Assembly: GCF_019049255.1 (NCBI RefSeq)
Contig: NZ_JAGMUJ010000029.1
Coordinates: 1 to 64,000, forward strand
Source of the DNA: Streptomyces sp. AC558_RSS880
GTDB lineage: Bacteria > Actinomycetota > Actinomycetes > Streptomycetales > Streptomycetaceae
DNA: 64,000 nucleotides
Reading direction: 5' to 3'
The notes under the pieces were generated by a model that saw only the letters and a list, made by a program, of their open reading frames with translations, had not been told where the DNA came from and searched no databases. The number at the start of each line of letters is the position of its first letter. The first letter of the stretch is position 1. This document shows positions 8,621-16,361 of this stretch, piece by piece. Made by a program: the position numbers and the translations under genes.

Positions 8621-9805
8621 ATGACGGACCCCCGCAGCCGCCTGGACACCACCAAACTGCTCGCCGCCCGCTACCGCGCGGCGAACGACCGCCCCTACCT
8701 GGCGTCGGCCCTGTACGCCCTCACCGTCGTGCCCAGCCCCGACGTGCCGACGATGGGCGTGGACCGCCACTGGCGCTGCTACGTGTCGCCCGCCTTCGTC
8801 GACGCGACCCCCGTGGAGGAACTCGCGGGCGTCTGGATCCACGAGGTGGCACACCTGCTCCGTGACCACCACGGCCGCGCCGGCCGGCTCCCCGCCGCCG
8901 ACCAGCGCGACCGGTACCGCGTCAACGTCGCCCAGGACTGCGAGATCAACGACGACCTCCTCGCCGACGGCCTGCGCCTGCCCGCCGGACGCGTCGAGCC
9001 CCGCCTCTTCGGCCTCCCCGACGGGCAGCTGTTCGAGGCGTACCTGCCGCGACTGCCCCCGCACGTGAGGGAACACGACTGCGGATCGGGCGCCCACGGC
9101 CGCCCCGCGCCCTGGGACCTCCCCGGATCCGCCGGCCCCGCCGCGCTCGGCGACGTCGAGGCCCAGGCGCTGCGCCGACTCACCGCCGAGGCGATGCGCG
9201 CCCACCAGCGCACCCGCGGCACCCTGCCCGCGGGCTGGCAGCGCTGGGCCGAGGAGCTCCTGGAACCCACGGTGGACTGGCGGCAGGCGCTCTCCGGCGC
9301 GGTCCGGGAAGCCGCCGCGTGGGCCGCAGGGGCCGTCGACTACACCTACCGCCGCCCGTCGCGCCGCACCCCGGCGCTGCGCGGCGTCGTCCTGCCCAGT
9401 CTGCGCCGTCCGCTGCCCCGGGTGGCCGTCGTCGTCGACACCTCGGGCTCGATGGGCGACGCGGAACTCGCCGCCGCCCTGGGGGAGATCACGGGCGTCC
9501 TGCGCGAGGTCGGCGTGCGCGGCAACCGCGTCACCGTCCTCGCCTGCGACGCCGACGTGCACGCCGTGTCCCGGGTGACGTCCACCGAGCAGGTCACCCT
9601 CGGCGGCGGGGGCGGCACGGACATGCGCGTCGGCATCGACGCCGCCCTCGCGGCCCGCGACCGCCCCTCGATCGTCATCGTCCTCACCGACGGACTCACC
9701 CCCTGGCCGGACGAGGTCCCGTCCTGCCGCCTGATCGCGGCCCTGATCGGCGACGGCGCGCCCCAGCCCCCGCACTGGGTGGAGACGGTGCGCGTCACCA
9801 TCTGA
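8621..9805 (+). CDS. vWA protein with N-terminal HExxH metallopeptidase-like domain (DUF2201 type)
   Basis: 394 aa. HEVAH at 74-78 sits in a DUF2201 N-terminal domain; the C-terminal vWA domain has the MIDAS motif DTSGSMG (273-279) and a downstream GGGGTDMRVG. The family is the standard partner of MoxR ATPases. Starts 11 bp after the MoxR stop and closes the four-gene operon. The chain LRR, ankyrin, AAA+ and vWA/metalloprotease suggests ATP-driven remodeling or proteolysis of a bound target (inference). Confidence 0.85.
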   Translation: MTDPRSRLDTTKLLAARYRAANDRPYLASALYALTVVPSPDVPTMGVDRHWRCYVSPAFVDATPVEELAGVWIHEVAHLLRDHHGRAGRLPAADQRDRYRVNVAQDCEINDDLLADGLRLPAGRVEPRLFGLPDGQLFEAYLPRLPPHVREHDCGSGAHGRPAPWDLPGSAGPAALGDVEAQALRRLTAEAMRAHQRTRGTLPAGWQRWAEELLEPTVDWRQALSGAVREAAAWAAGAVDYTYRRPSRRTPALRGVVLPSLRRPLPRVAVVVDTSGSMGDAELAAALGEITGVLREVGVRGNRVTVLACDADVHAVSRVTSTEQVTLGGGGGTDMRVGIDAALAARDRPSIVIVLTDGLTPWPDEVPSCRLIAALIGDGAPQPPHWVETVRVTI

Positions 9806-9841
9806 CGAAGGCGGAGCAGACGACCACGCGGACCCACCCCC

Positions 9842-9928
9842 GTCGACCACGAACTCGTCCGGGCCGCGGCGCACGTCGCCCGCACGCGCTGCCGGGGCGA
9901 CAACCACACCATGGCGGCCGCGGTCCTT
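9842..9928 (+). pseudogene. Cytidine-deaminase-like N-terminal fragment
   Basis: The frame reads VDHELVRAAAHVARTRCRGD followed by NHTMAAAV, which resembles the helix before the zinc site of CDA-family deaminases (typically ..RCRGDxHTMAAA). The catalytic HAE and PCxxC parts are absent; the sequence then joins an unrelated fragment. Remnant only. Confidence 0.45.
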
Positions 9929-9935
9929 CGCCCCG

Positions 9936-10237
9936 CCGGCCCGGCCGCCCGCGGTCGACCTCGCGCCGCTCGTCGGCACGTACCGGCGTGAGGGCGTGGT
10001 CATCACCGTGGCCGAGCAGGACGGCGCGGGACACGCGGTGTACGAGTTCGTCGACGGCATGAAGGACTTCTCCGAACCCCCGGAGATCGACCTGGTGCCG
10101 GTGACGGACACGGTCTTCGCCGGTACGGGGGTGGGCGCGGCGTTCAGCGAGGACTGCAGCCCGTGGTCTTCTCCACGTTGCGGGACGGCACGGGCTGTGT
10201 CCACATCGGCATGCGCCGCGGTCCCCGGACCGCGTGA
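9936..10237 (+). pseudogene. C-terminal remnant of a serine hydrolase (beta-lactamase family) with frameshift
   Basis: The reading LAPLVGTYRREGVVITV through IDLVPVTDTVFAG is like the C-terminal beta-domain of Streptomyces class-C-type serine hydrolases. At about 10154 the frame breaks; the continuation QPVVFSTLRDGTG is in another frame and ends at 10237. No catalytic domain remains. Confidence 0.5.
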
Positions 10238-10338
10238 CACGGCTGCGCCGCGCGGAGCCCGGGTTCCCTCCCCGGCTCCGGCCAGGACGAATCCGACGCC
10301 TTCCGCACGTCCGCCAGGTCACGCCGCGACGCGTTCGC

Positions 10339-10475
10339 TCACGCCTTGCTCCGGATGAGCGCGCCCCAGCCCTGTTCCAGGAGGTCGAAGGCCCGGTCGG
10401 CGACCTCGCGGGGGGGCGTGGGGGTGGGCCGCGCGGGGGGCTTCGAGGGCGAAGTGGGCCAGGGCGGCGCCGCCG
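10339..10475 (-). pseudogene. C-terminal fragment of a TetR-type regulator
   Basis: On the minus strand the last residues read EVADRAFDLLEQGWGALIRS, like C-termini of TetR regulators. A run of seven G at about 10410-10416 interrupts the frame, and further upstream the match continues as AALAHFALEAPRAA in another frame. No DNA-binding domain. It abuts the FAD-oxidase fragment on the opposite strand. Confidence 0.4.
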
Positions 10476-10993
10476 CGGCCGACGGCGACCGCGGCCTGTT
10501 CGCCCAGCGCAACAGCGGCGACCACATCCGCGTCCACCTCATCCAGCGCGTCCCGGCCGACTGGATCACCGCCGGCGGCCTCACCCTCCAGGACACCGAC
10601 GGCATCCGCGCCCACCTCCTGGAGCGCTACCGCGACTGGTCACCCCGGCTGCGCCGGCTGATCAGCGACAACGACGGCCCCTCCGTCGACCGCCCGATCT
10701 TCGCCCTTCCCGTCCCGCACACCTGGGAGCACAACCCCACGGTGACCCTGCTCGGCGACGCCGCCCACCTCATGCCCCCGCTCGGCGTCGGCGTCAACCT
10801 CGCCATGCTGGACGCCTGTGAACTCGCCCTCGCCCTCGCCCTCGCCCGCCACGACACCGTCGGCGAAGCCGTCCGCACCTACGAGAAGACCATGCTCCCC
10901 CGCTCCACGGAGACGGCCCGGCTCCTCGACGGTGCCGCCGCCGAGCTGCTCTCCACCGAGCTGCCCGACTTCGCCACCACCGATCACCGCTGA
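10475..10993 (+). pseudogene. C-terminal fragment of an FAD-dependent monooxygenase
   Basis: Contains the second FAD motif TVTLLGDAAHLMPPLGVGVN with DACELALAL, characteristic of PHBH/TetX-class monooxygenases. The N-terminal GxGxxG Rossmann region is missing and no start with a ribosome site exists, so this is the 3' third of a gene. The original gene and its TetR partner were probably divergent neighbours before deletion. Confidence 0.65.
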
Positions 10994-11030
10994 CACCCTG
11001 GGGCGGGCCGAGGGGGCAACCGGGTCCCCG

Positions 11031-12008
11031 TCACTCCCGCCCGATCAGGAACACCTGGTCGTCCTCGCCCCGTTCCGCGCAGCGCTCCATCACGGCCGCC
11101 GCGCCCGCCTCCCCGGCACCCCCGCGGATGCCCACGCACAGCGCGTCGTCCTGTGCCGACCGCAGCCGCCACCCGTCCGTGCCGTCGGCCCGCTCGATGC
11201 GGAACCACTGGGAGTCGCCACCCGCCCGGCAGTCCTTCCAGGGTTCGAGCGTGCCCTTGAACGCTCCGTCGCCCAGGACGGTGAGGCAGCCGGGGCCGTG
11301 CACCGGGTGGTGGAACTGGATCTGGTACAGGCCGTCGTCCGCCCGCTGGAGGTACACGCGTGGAGGGACGGCCTCCGCGCAGGGCCGCTCCACCGCGACC
11401 AGCTTGGACTCGTCGGTGCCGGCCGCGCGGACGTCCCCGTCGGTCAGGCACAGCTCGGGTGCGCGCGCCGGGCGGACGCGTGAGAAGCCGGCGGCTGGGC
11501 CGGGGGCGACCGCCGGGTTCGTGGTCGCCTCCCCGTGCGCCGCACCGCCGGTGGGTTTCCCGTCGTCCTGCTCGAACAGCACCGTCGCGCCGACGGCGAG
11601 CAGCGCGACCGTGCCGAGGGAGGCGATCGTGGCGGTCAGGGCGGTCCTGCCGCGACCGGTGCCCGCCGACTCCGGTGGCCGGCCCGGGGATTCCGGTTCC
11701 TGGTCCGTCCCCTCGGCCTCAGGGACCTCCCCGGCCGCCAGCCGCTCCCTGGCCGCCAGCCACTCCGGCACGTCCCGCCCGGCACCGCACGCCCGGACCA
11801 GCGCCGCGACCACCTCCGCGCGCGGCAGCGCGTCCCGCCGCAGGACGTCGGCCAGGGTGCTGCGCGCCAGCACCTCGTCGCGCTCGGCGGCCCGTTGCTC
11901 CAGCTGACGGTAGGTCAGTCCGCTGCGCTTCTTGAGCTCCCGCAGCAGGGCGACGTACTCGTGTGCCGTCCGCGCATCCGCGGGATTCACGCCCTCCGAG
12001 ACCACCAT
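11031..12008 (-). CDS. Helix-turn-helix / single-membrane-pass / ricin-type lectin-like protein
   Basis: 325 aa. Residues ~12-60 resemble an XRE-like helix-turn-helix (LLRELKKRSGLTYRQLEQRA ... ARSTLADVL); a Pro/Glu-rich linker follows, then one membrane helix (TIASLGTVALLAVGATVLF), and a C-terminal ~130 aa with QW-type sequences (CLTVLGD, SQWFRIER, DALCVGIRGG) typical of ricin B-like beta-trefoils. Probably cytoplasmic HTH and extracellular lectin domain. This layout is common in Streptomyces membrane proteins of unknown role. Start at ATG 12008; longer in-frame readings exist upstream but lack protein character. Confidence 0.75.
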   Translation of the reverse strand: MVVSEGVNPADARTAHEYVALLRELKKRSGLTYRQLEQRAAERDEVLARSTLADVLRRDALPRAEVVAALVRACGAGRDVPEWLAARERLAAGEVPEAEGTDQEPESPGRPPESAGTGRGRTALTATIASLGTVALLAVGATVLFEQDDGKPTGGAAHGEATTNPAVAPGPAAGFSRVRPARAPELCLTDGDVRAAGTDESKLVAVERPCAEAVPPRVYLQRADDGLYQIQFHHPVHGPGCLTVLGDGAFKGTLEPWKDCRAGGDSQWFRIERADGTDGWRLRSAQDDALCVGIRGGAGEAGAAAVMERCAERGEDDQVFLIGRE

Positions 12009-12258
12009 GCCGTCATTCTCATCACCCCCGTCACGGTAGGCAACTCTTGTCCGGCGCAGATCGGACAGCCCAACTGCGAATCCAGGACGAGCCGTTGACC
12101 AGGACGGACGGTCTTCCCCCTGTCCCGGACACCTCAAGTCCTTGCCGGACAGGATCCGCCCGCCAAGACTCCGGTACTGCCGCCGCGTTCCGGCCCCACG
12201 GGGGTGGACCGGACGCGGCGCCGCCACCGAACCCGTTCACGACAGAAGGAGTCGCCCC

Positions 12259-12849
12259 ATGTCCACGCACCGGCTGCGCACCCGGATCGCCCCGCTCGCC
12301 CTCACCACCGCCCTGGTCGGCGGTCTGGCCGTCACCACGACCGCGACCGCCCCGGACGCCCACGCGGCGGGGAGCAGCTACTACCTGTACTTCAAGAAGA
12401 ACACGTCCAACCCGATCAACTCCAAGCTCTACCTGATGAAGAGCATCGCCAACGCCAAGGACAAGGTCGTCGCCAAGTACCGCGCCGGCTCCGGCAACGG
12501 CAGCCAGAACGAGTGCGCCACCAACAAGGGGTGGCTGCCCGGGACCAACACGAAGAACGGCAAGTACAAGATCGAGTTCCACCGCACGAACTTCGACGGC
12601 ATCATCAACGGCTACGTCATCAAGCTGTCCGACAAGAAGTGCAGCAAGGGCACCAAGCGCACGGAACTGTTCGTGCACAGCGAGATGAAGCCCAACGGCA
12701 AGCAGGGCACCATCGAGTCCGAGCGCTGGGACGGCACGCGCGACTACTACTCCAACGGCTGCATCAAGCTGAAGCCGGCCGACATCAAGGACCTCTTCGC
12801 CAAGGCCAAGCGCTACGGCTGGCCGAAGACGCTGTACGTCGTCAAGTAA
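12259..12849 (+). CDS. Secreted L,D-transpeptidase-like (YkuD) protein
   Basis: 196 aa with a Sec signal peptide (RLRTRIAPLALTTALVGGLA then AHA-AG cleavage at about residue 37). The catalytic pattern is HSEMKPNG ... YSNGCIKL, matching YkuD His/SxGC(I/R) with the catalytic Cys near residue 172. The mature part is Lys-rich, as in Streptomyces secreted members. Expected to act on peptidoglycan stem peptides outside the membrane. ATG follows AGAAGGAG at 7-bp spacing. Confidence 0.8.
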   Translation: MSTHRLRTRIAPLALTTALVGGLAVTTTATAPDAHAAGSSYYLYFKKNTSNPINSKLYLMKSIANAKDKVVAKYRAGSGNGSQNECATNKGWLPGTNTKNGKYKIEFHRTNFDGIINGYVIKLSDKKCSKGTKRTELFVHSEMKPNGKQGTIESERWDGTRDYYSNGCIKLKPADIKDLFAKAKRYGWPKTLYVVK

Positions 12850-12889
12850 GCCGCGCGGAAGCCGCCGGCGGTGGACAGGAGCCCGCGCG

Positions 12890-13693
12890 TCAGCGCGGGC
12901 TCCTCAGCAGCGCGAACCGCGCTCCCTCCGGGTCCGCCACCGCGGCGACGCGGCCGTGGACGCCGTCGCGGGGCGGTTCGAGGACCCGGCCGCCCAGGCG
13001 GAGGACCCGGCCCACCGCGTCGTCGGCGTCGGCCACCGTGAAGTACGTCGTCCAGTGCGGGCCCCGGTGCCGGGGGAGGGCGTCGCCCACGCCGTGGACG
13101 CCGGCCACGGGGCGGCCGTCCAGGCACAGGGTGATGTGGCCGGGGTCGGCGGAGATCCCCGGCTCCTCGTCGTGACCGAACACGGTCTCGTAGAACTTGG
13201 CGGTACGGGCCGACTCGAAGGTCGTCAGTTCGTGCCAGGCGGGCGTGCCGGGCACACCGGTGACGGCGGTGCCCGGGTTCGCGGCCGCCTGCCGGACGCC
13301 GAAGACGGCACCGCAGGGGTCGGAGCCGATCGCCAGCCGGCCGGAGTCGGCGGCGTCCAGCGGGCCCACCCCGATGGTGCCGCCGCACGACCGCACCACG
13401 TCCGCCGTCAGGTCCACGTCGTCCGAGGCGAAGTAGGGCGTCCAGGCGACCGGCAGTTCACGGTCCGGCGGCAGCACGCCGATGCCGGCCACCTCACGCC
13501 CGTCGAGCAGGGCACGCACATACGGGCCGAGTTGCCGGGGGCCGGGGCTGAACTCCCAGCCGAACAGCGCCCCGTAGAACTCCTCGGTCGCCTCCAGGCC
13601 GTGCACCATCAGGCTCACCCAGCAGGGTGTGCCGGGCGTGTGCCGGGCGGGCGCCTCGCCGTTCGGGCGGGCGTTCCCCCGTGCGTCGGTCAT
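12890..13693 (-). CDS. VOC (glyoxalase-fold) protein, two tandem domains
   Basis: 267 aa with two ~125-aa vicinal-oxygen-chelate units, each beginning with a WVSLMVHGLEATEEFYGALF-like or WHELTTFESARTAKFYETVF-like stretch. Streptomyces have many two-domain VOC proteins of unknown substrate, some linked to antibiotic tolerance. Start ATG 13693, preceded by AGAGAGTG. The frame stays open upstream to 14596 but that part is out of character. Convergent with the L,D-transpeptidase gene. Confidence 0.85.
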   Translation of the reverse strand: MTDARGNARPNGEAPARHTPGTPCWVSLMVHGLEATEEFYGALFGWEFSPGPRQLGPYVRALLDGREVAGIGVLPPDRELPVAWTPYFASDDVDLTADVVRSCGGTIGVGPLDAADSGRLAIGSDPCGAVFGVRQAAANPGTAVTGVPGTPAWHELTTFESARTAKFYETVFGHDEEPGISADPGHITLCLDGRPVAGVHGVGDALPRHRGPHWTTYFTVADADDAVGRVLRLGGRVLEPPRDGVHGRVAAVADPEGARFALLRSPR

Positions 13694-14014
13694 CGTCACT
13701 CTCTTCTCGGCCGCCGCGCGGTGGCCGTGCTCTCCTCGACCCGGCGGGGTCGCATCGCGTGCGGTCCGCGGGTGATCCCCGTGCCGATCGGGGCACCGGC
13801 CGCGGTCCGTTCCGGTGCACACTCCCGCGCGGGCCCTGTTCCCGGAGGATGCCCGATGCGCGAGTCCTCGTCCCCTTCGGCGCGCTTGCCGACGGGAGTC
13901 GATCGGTTGTACAGCATGTGCCCGATCCGGTACGCCTTGTGATCGGGGTCGTCCGGCCGAGCAGAGTAGCCGGACGTGGGCGACTCGGCCACCCCGTGCG
14001 CGAGGATGGTGGCC
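13694..14014. other. Intergenic region VOC-sulfurtransferase, with possible 28-aa leader ORF
   Basis: About 320 bp separating divergent genes, so both promoters should be here. A short ORF at 13856-13942 has GGAGG eight bases ahead of its ATG and ends about 70 bp before the sulfurtransferase start; its product ends RLYSMCPIRYAL. It could be a leader peptide or chance. Confidence 0.3.
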
Positions 14015-14866
14015 ATGAACGCCATCATCTCCGCATCCGAACTCGCGAGCGCACTGGCGGGCGCCAACCCGCCGGTGCTGCTCGACGTCCGCTGGCAGCT
14101 CAGCGTGGCCACGGCGGCCGGTGAGCCGCCGTTCGACGGGCGGGCCGCGTACGAGGCCGGGCACCTTCCCGGCGCCGTCTTCGTCGACCTCGACGAGGAG
14201 CTGGCGTCCGCGCCGGGCGGTCACGGACGCCATCCGCTGCCGGACCTCGCGGTGTTCGGCGCCGCGATGCGGCGGGCGGGCGTGTCGTCCGGGACGCCGG
14301 TGGTCGTGTACGACGGGGGCATGGGCTGGGGTGCCGCCCGTGCGTGGTGGCTGCTGCGCTGGACGGGTCACCCGGACGTGCGGGTCCTCGACGGCGGGTT
14401 GCCGTCCTGGGAGGGGCCGTTGGAGACGTCGGTGCCGCGGCCGGCCGAGGGGGACTTCGTACCGGTGCCGGGGGCGGCCGGGCTGCTCGACGCCGACGGT
14501 GCGGCGGCGCTGGCGCGTTCGGGGGTGCTGCTGGACGCCCGCGCGGGGGAGCGGTACCGCGGTGAGGTGGAGCCGATCGACCGGGTGGGCGGGCACATCC
14601 CCGGCGCGGTCTCGGCGCCCACGACGGAGAACGTCGGCGCCGACGGCCGTTTCCTGCCCGCGGACGAACTGGGCGCCCGCTTCGAGGAACTGGGCGTGTC
14701 ACAGGGTTCACCGGTCGGCGTGTACTGCGGCTCGGGTGTCTCCGGCGCGCACGAGGTGCTGGCGCTGGCGGTCGCGGGCATCCCGGCGGCGCTGTACGTC
14801 GGTTCCTGGTCGGAGTGGTCGTCCGACCCCGAGCGGCCGGTCGCGGTGGGTCCGGATCCGCAGTAG
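14015..14866 (+). CDS. sseA: Thiosulfate/3-mercaptopyruvate sulfurtransferase (two rhodanese domains)
   Basis: 283 aa. Transfers sulfane sulfur via a Cys persulfide. The C-terminal domain has the active loop VYCGSGVSG; the N-terminal rhodanese domain has Asp in the equivalent place (VVYDGGMGW), as normal for the inactive domain. GEVEPIDRVGGHIPGAV precedes the active domain. ATG 14015 with GAGG nine bases upstream; ATG 14006 also possible. Convergent with sepH, sharing a palindromic terminator. Confidence 0.9.
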   Translation: MNAIISASELASALAGANPPVLLDVRWQLSVATAAGEPPFDGRAAYEAGHLPGAVFVDLDEELASAPGGHGRHPLPDLAVFGAAMRRAGVSSGTPVVVYDGGMGWGAARAWWLLRWTGHPDVRVLDGGLPSWEGPLETSVPRPAEGDFVPVPGAAGLLDADGAAALARSGVLLDARAGERYRGEVEPIDRVGGHIPGAVSAPTTENVGADGRFLPADELGARFEELGVSQGSPVGVYCGSGVSGAHEVLALAVAGIPAALYVGSWSEWSSDPERPVAVGPDPQ

Positions 14867-14871
14867 ACCGT

Positions 14872-14913
14872 TCAGAAACGTACGAACACGTCTCAGAAAC
14901 GTACGAACACGTC
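14872..14913 (+). repeat. Exact tandem 21-bp duplication
   Basis: Two identical adjacent 21-mers (14872-14892 and 14893-14913) beginning TCAGAAACGTACG and ending ACACGTC, directly after the sulfurtransferase stop. The core holds the palindrome CGTACG. Low-GC for this genome. Possibly a protein-binding site or a slippage product. Confidence 0.85.
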
Positions 14914-14926
14914 GGAAGCGCACGAA

Positions 14927-14954
14927 GGGGCGCCCGCCGCGCGGCGGGCGCCCC
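14927..14954. terminator. Bidirectional terminator sseA/sepH
   Basis: 28-nt perfect palindrome, left half GGGGCGCCCGCCGC, between convergent genes. No T-run on either side, as usual for Streptomyces. Confidence 0.7.
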
Positions 14955-14998
14955 TCGCGTCACGTCAATCGGCCGCGGGCGCGAACCGTCCGAACGGG

Positions 14999-16048
14999 CT
15001 ACTCCTGTTTCTTCCGGCGCGTCCCGAACACGATCTCGTCCCAGCTCGGCACCGCCGCGCGGCGGCCCGGACGGACACCGTCCGCCTCGGCCTGACGGTC
15101 GGTCGAGCCGATGAGCCGGTCCCGGTGGCTGCCGACGGAACGCGGCATGAGGACGTCCGCGTAGGCGGACCCGGCCGAGGCCGCGGGGGCCGGCGGCTCC
15201 TCCGCCTCGGACTCGGGGTCCGGCTCCTCGGGAGCGGTCTCGGGCGCGCGCTCCGGCACCACCAGGTCGCCCCGGAAGCTCGGCACCGCCTCCAGCAGGC
15301 TGGTCAGCGAGTCCCGTTCGCCCGACGCCGTGGCGGTCAGGGACTCCTCGTCGGGCTCGGACGCCTGCGCGGGCAGGCTCGGCCGCTCGCGGTCGCCGGG
15401 ACGGTCGAGCGGGCGGTCCCGCGGCAGCCGGGCGATGCGCGGCACGAACGGGAAGCTGGGCTCGGGCGCGGCGAGGTCGTCGGACTCGCCGATCAGCGAG
15501 CGCGCCTCGTCGTCGACGGCCTGGACGAGCCGCCGGGGCGGGTCGTAGGTCCAGCTCGCCGAGTGCGGCTCGCCGGCGACCCGGTAGACCAGCAGCACCT
15601 CCCAGGTGCCGTCGTCGCGGCGCCAGGAGTCCCACTGGACGGTGTCCTTCTCCGCGCCGCGGAGCAGCAGCCGCTCCTGCACCGCCTCACCGAGCGGGGG
15701 ACCGGAGTTCTCGCCGGGGCGGCGGACCGGGGTCTTGCGGGCGCGCTCGGCCATGAACGCGCGCTCGGCGAGGACGGGGCCCTCGAAGCGGCGTACGCGG
15801 TCCACGGGGATGCCGGCCATCTGGGCGACCTCTTCCGCGGTCGCGCCGGCCCTTATACGCGCCTGGATGTCACGGGGGCGGAGATGGCTCTCCACCTCGA
15901 TCTCGATCTGGCCGAGGCGGGGACGGTCGCCGCGCACGGCAGCGCGGAGCCGTTCGTCGATCGGAAGCGTGTACTCCGTGCTGTCCGCAGCCTTCAGCAC
16001 AAGCCGTGTGCCGTCATTCGAGACGGCCACGACACGCAGTTCGGGCAT
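14999..16048 (-). CDS. sepH: SepH, FtsZ-stimulating cell-division protein
   Basis: 349 aa. The N-terminal DUF3071 domain (MPELRVVAVSNDGTRLVLK ... YTLPIDERLRAAVRGDRPRL) contains a helix-turn-helix-like segment IQARIRAGATAEEVAQMAGI; the long acidic/proline-rich C-terminus ends VPSWDEIVFGTRRKK, the conserved SepH tail. In Streptomyces, SepH binds FtsZ and promotes filament assembly at sporulation septa (published for S. venezuelae/S. coelicolor). Start ATG 16048 with GGGAGG upstream. The HTH is not thought to bind DNA specifically. Confidence 0.92.
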   Translation of the reverse strand: MPELRVVAVSNDGTRLVLKAADSTEYTLPIDERLRAAVRGDRPRLGQIEIEVESHLRPRDIQARIRAGATAEEVAQMAGIPVDRVRRFEGPVLAERAFMAERARKTPVRRPGENSGPPLGEAVQERLLLRGAEKDTVQWDSWRRDDGTWEVLLVYRVAGEPHSASWTYDPPRRLVQAVDDEARSLIGESDDLAAPEPSFPFVPRIARLPRDRPLDRPGDRERPSLPAQASEPDEESLTATASGERDSLTSLLEAVPSFRGDLVVPERAPETAPEEPDPESEAEEPPAPAASAGSAYADVLMPRSVGSHRDRLIGSTDRQAEADGVRPGRRAAVPSWDEIVFGTRRKKQE

Positions 16049-16361
16049 GGGGACCTCCCGGGTGGTGCCTGCCGACGTCACGTGCGTCGCTGCTTCCGCT
16101 AGTCGAGTGTGGCCTGCCCGGGTGCAGCCTGCCACAACCTTGCCTATTTGCCCGGCGTGTCGGGCGCGGGCCCTGGATCGCCGTTATGGCACGGTTACCT
16201 ATTCGCAACGCTAAGTGACCAACCGCGTCACCTTGTGCAACTAGCCCCCTCCCGGCGGTCCTCAAGGCCACGGGCACCCTGACGGGAGACCGGACCCAGG
16301 GCTCGCAACAGTACTCCATTTGGGCCACGTGCGTGGATTGGCACGCCGCGCAACGAATCCT
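16049..16361. other. Intergenic region upstream of sepH
   Basis: About 310 bp between the lactone oxidase stop and sepH, both on the minus strand; it must hold the sepH promoter. I see no gene, strong hairpin or clear operator. Confidence 0.4.

Noticed and set aside
13694..14596. N-terminal extension of the VOC protein
   Set aside because: Frame is open but antisense to the sulfurtransferase and Arg/Pro-rich; the real start with homology is 13693.
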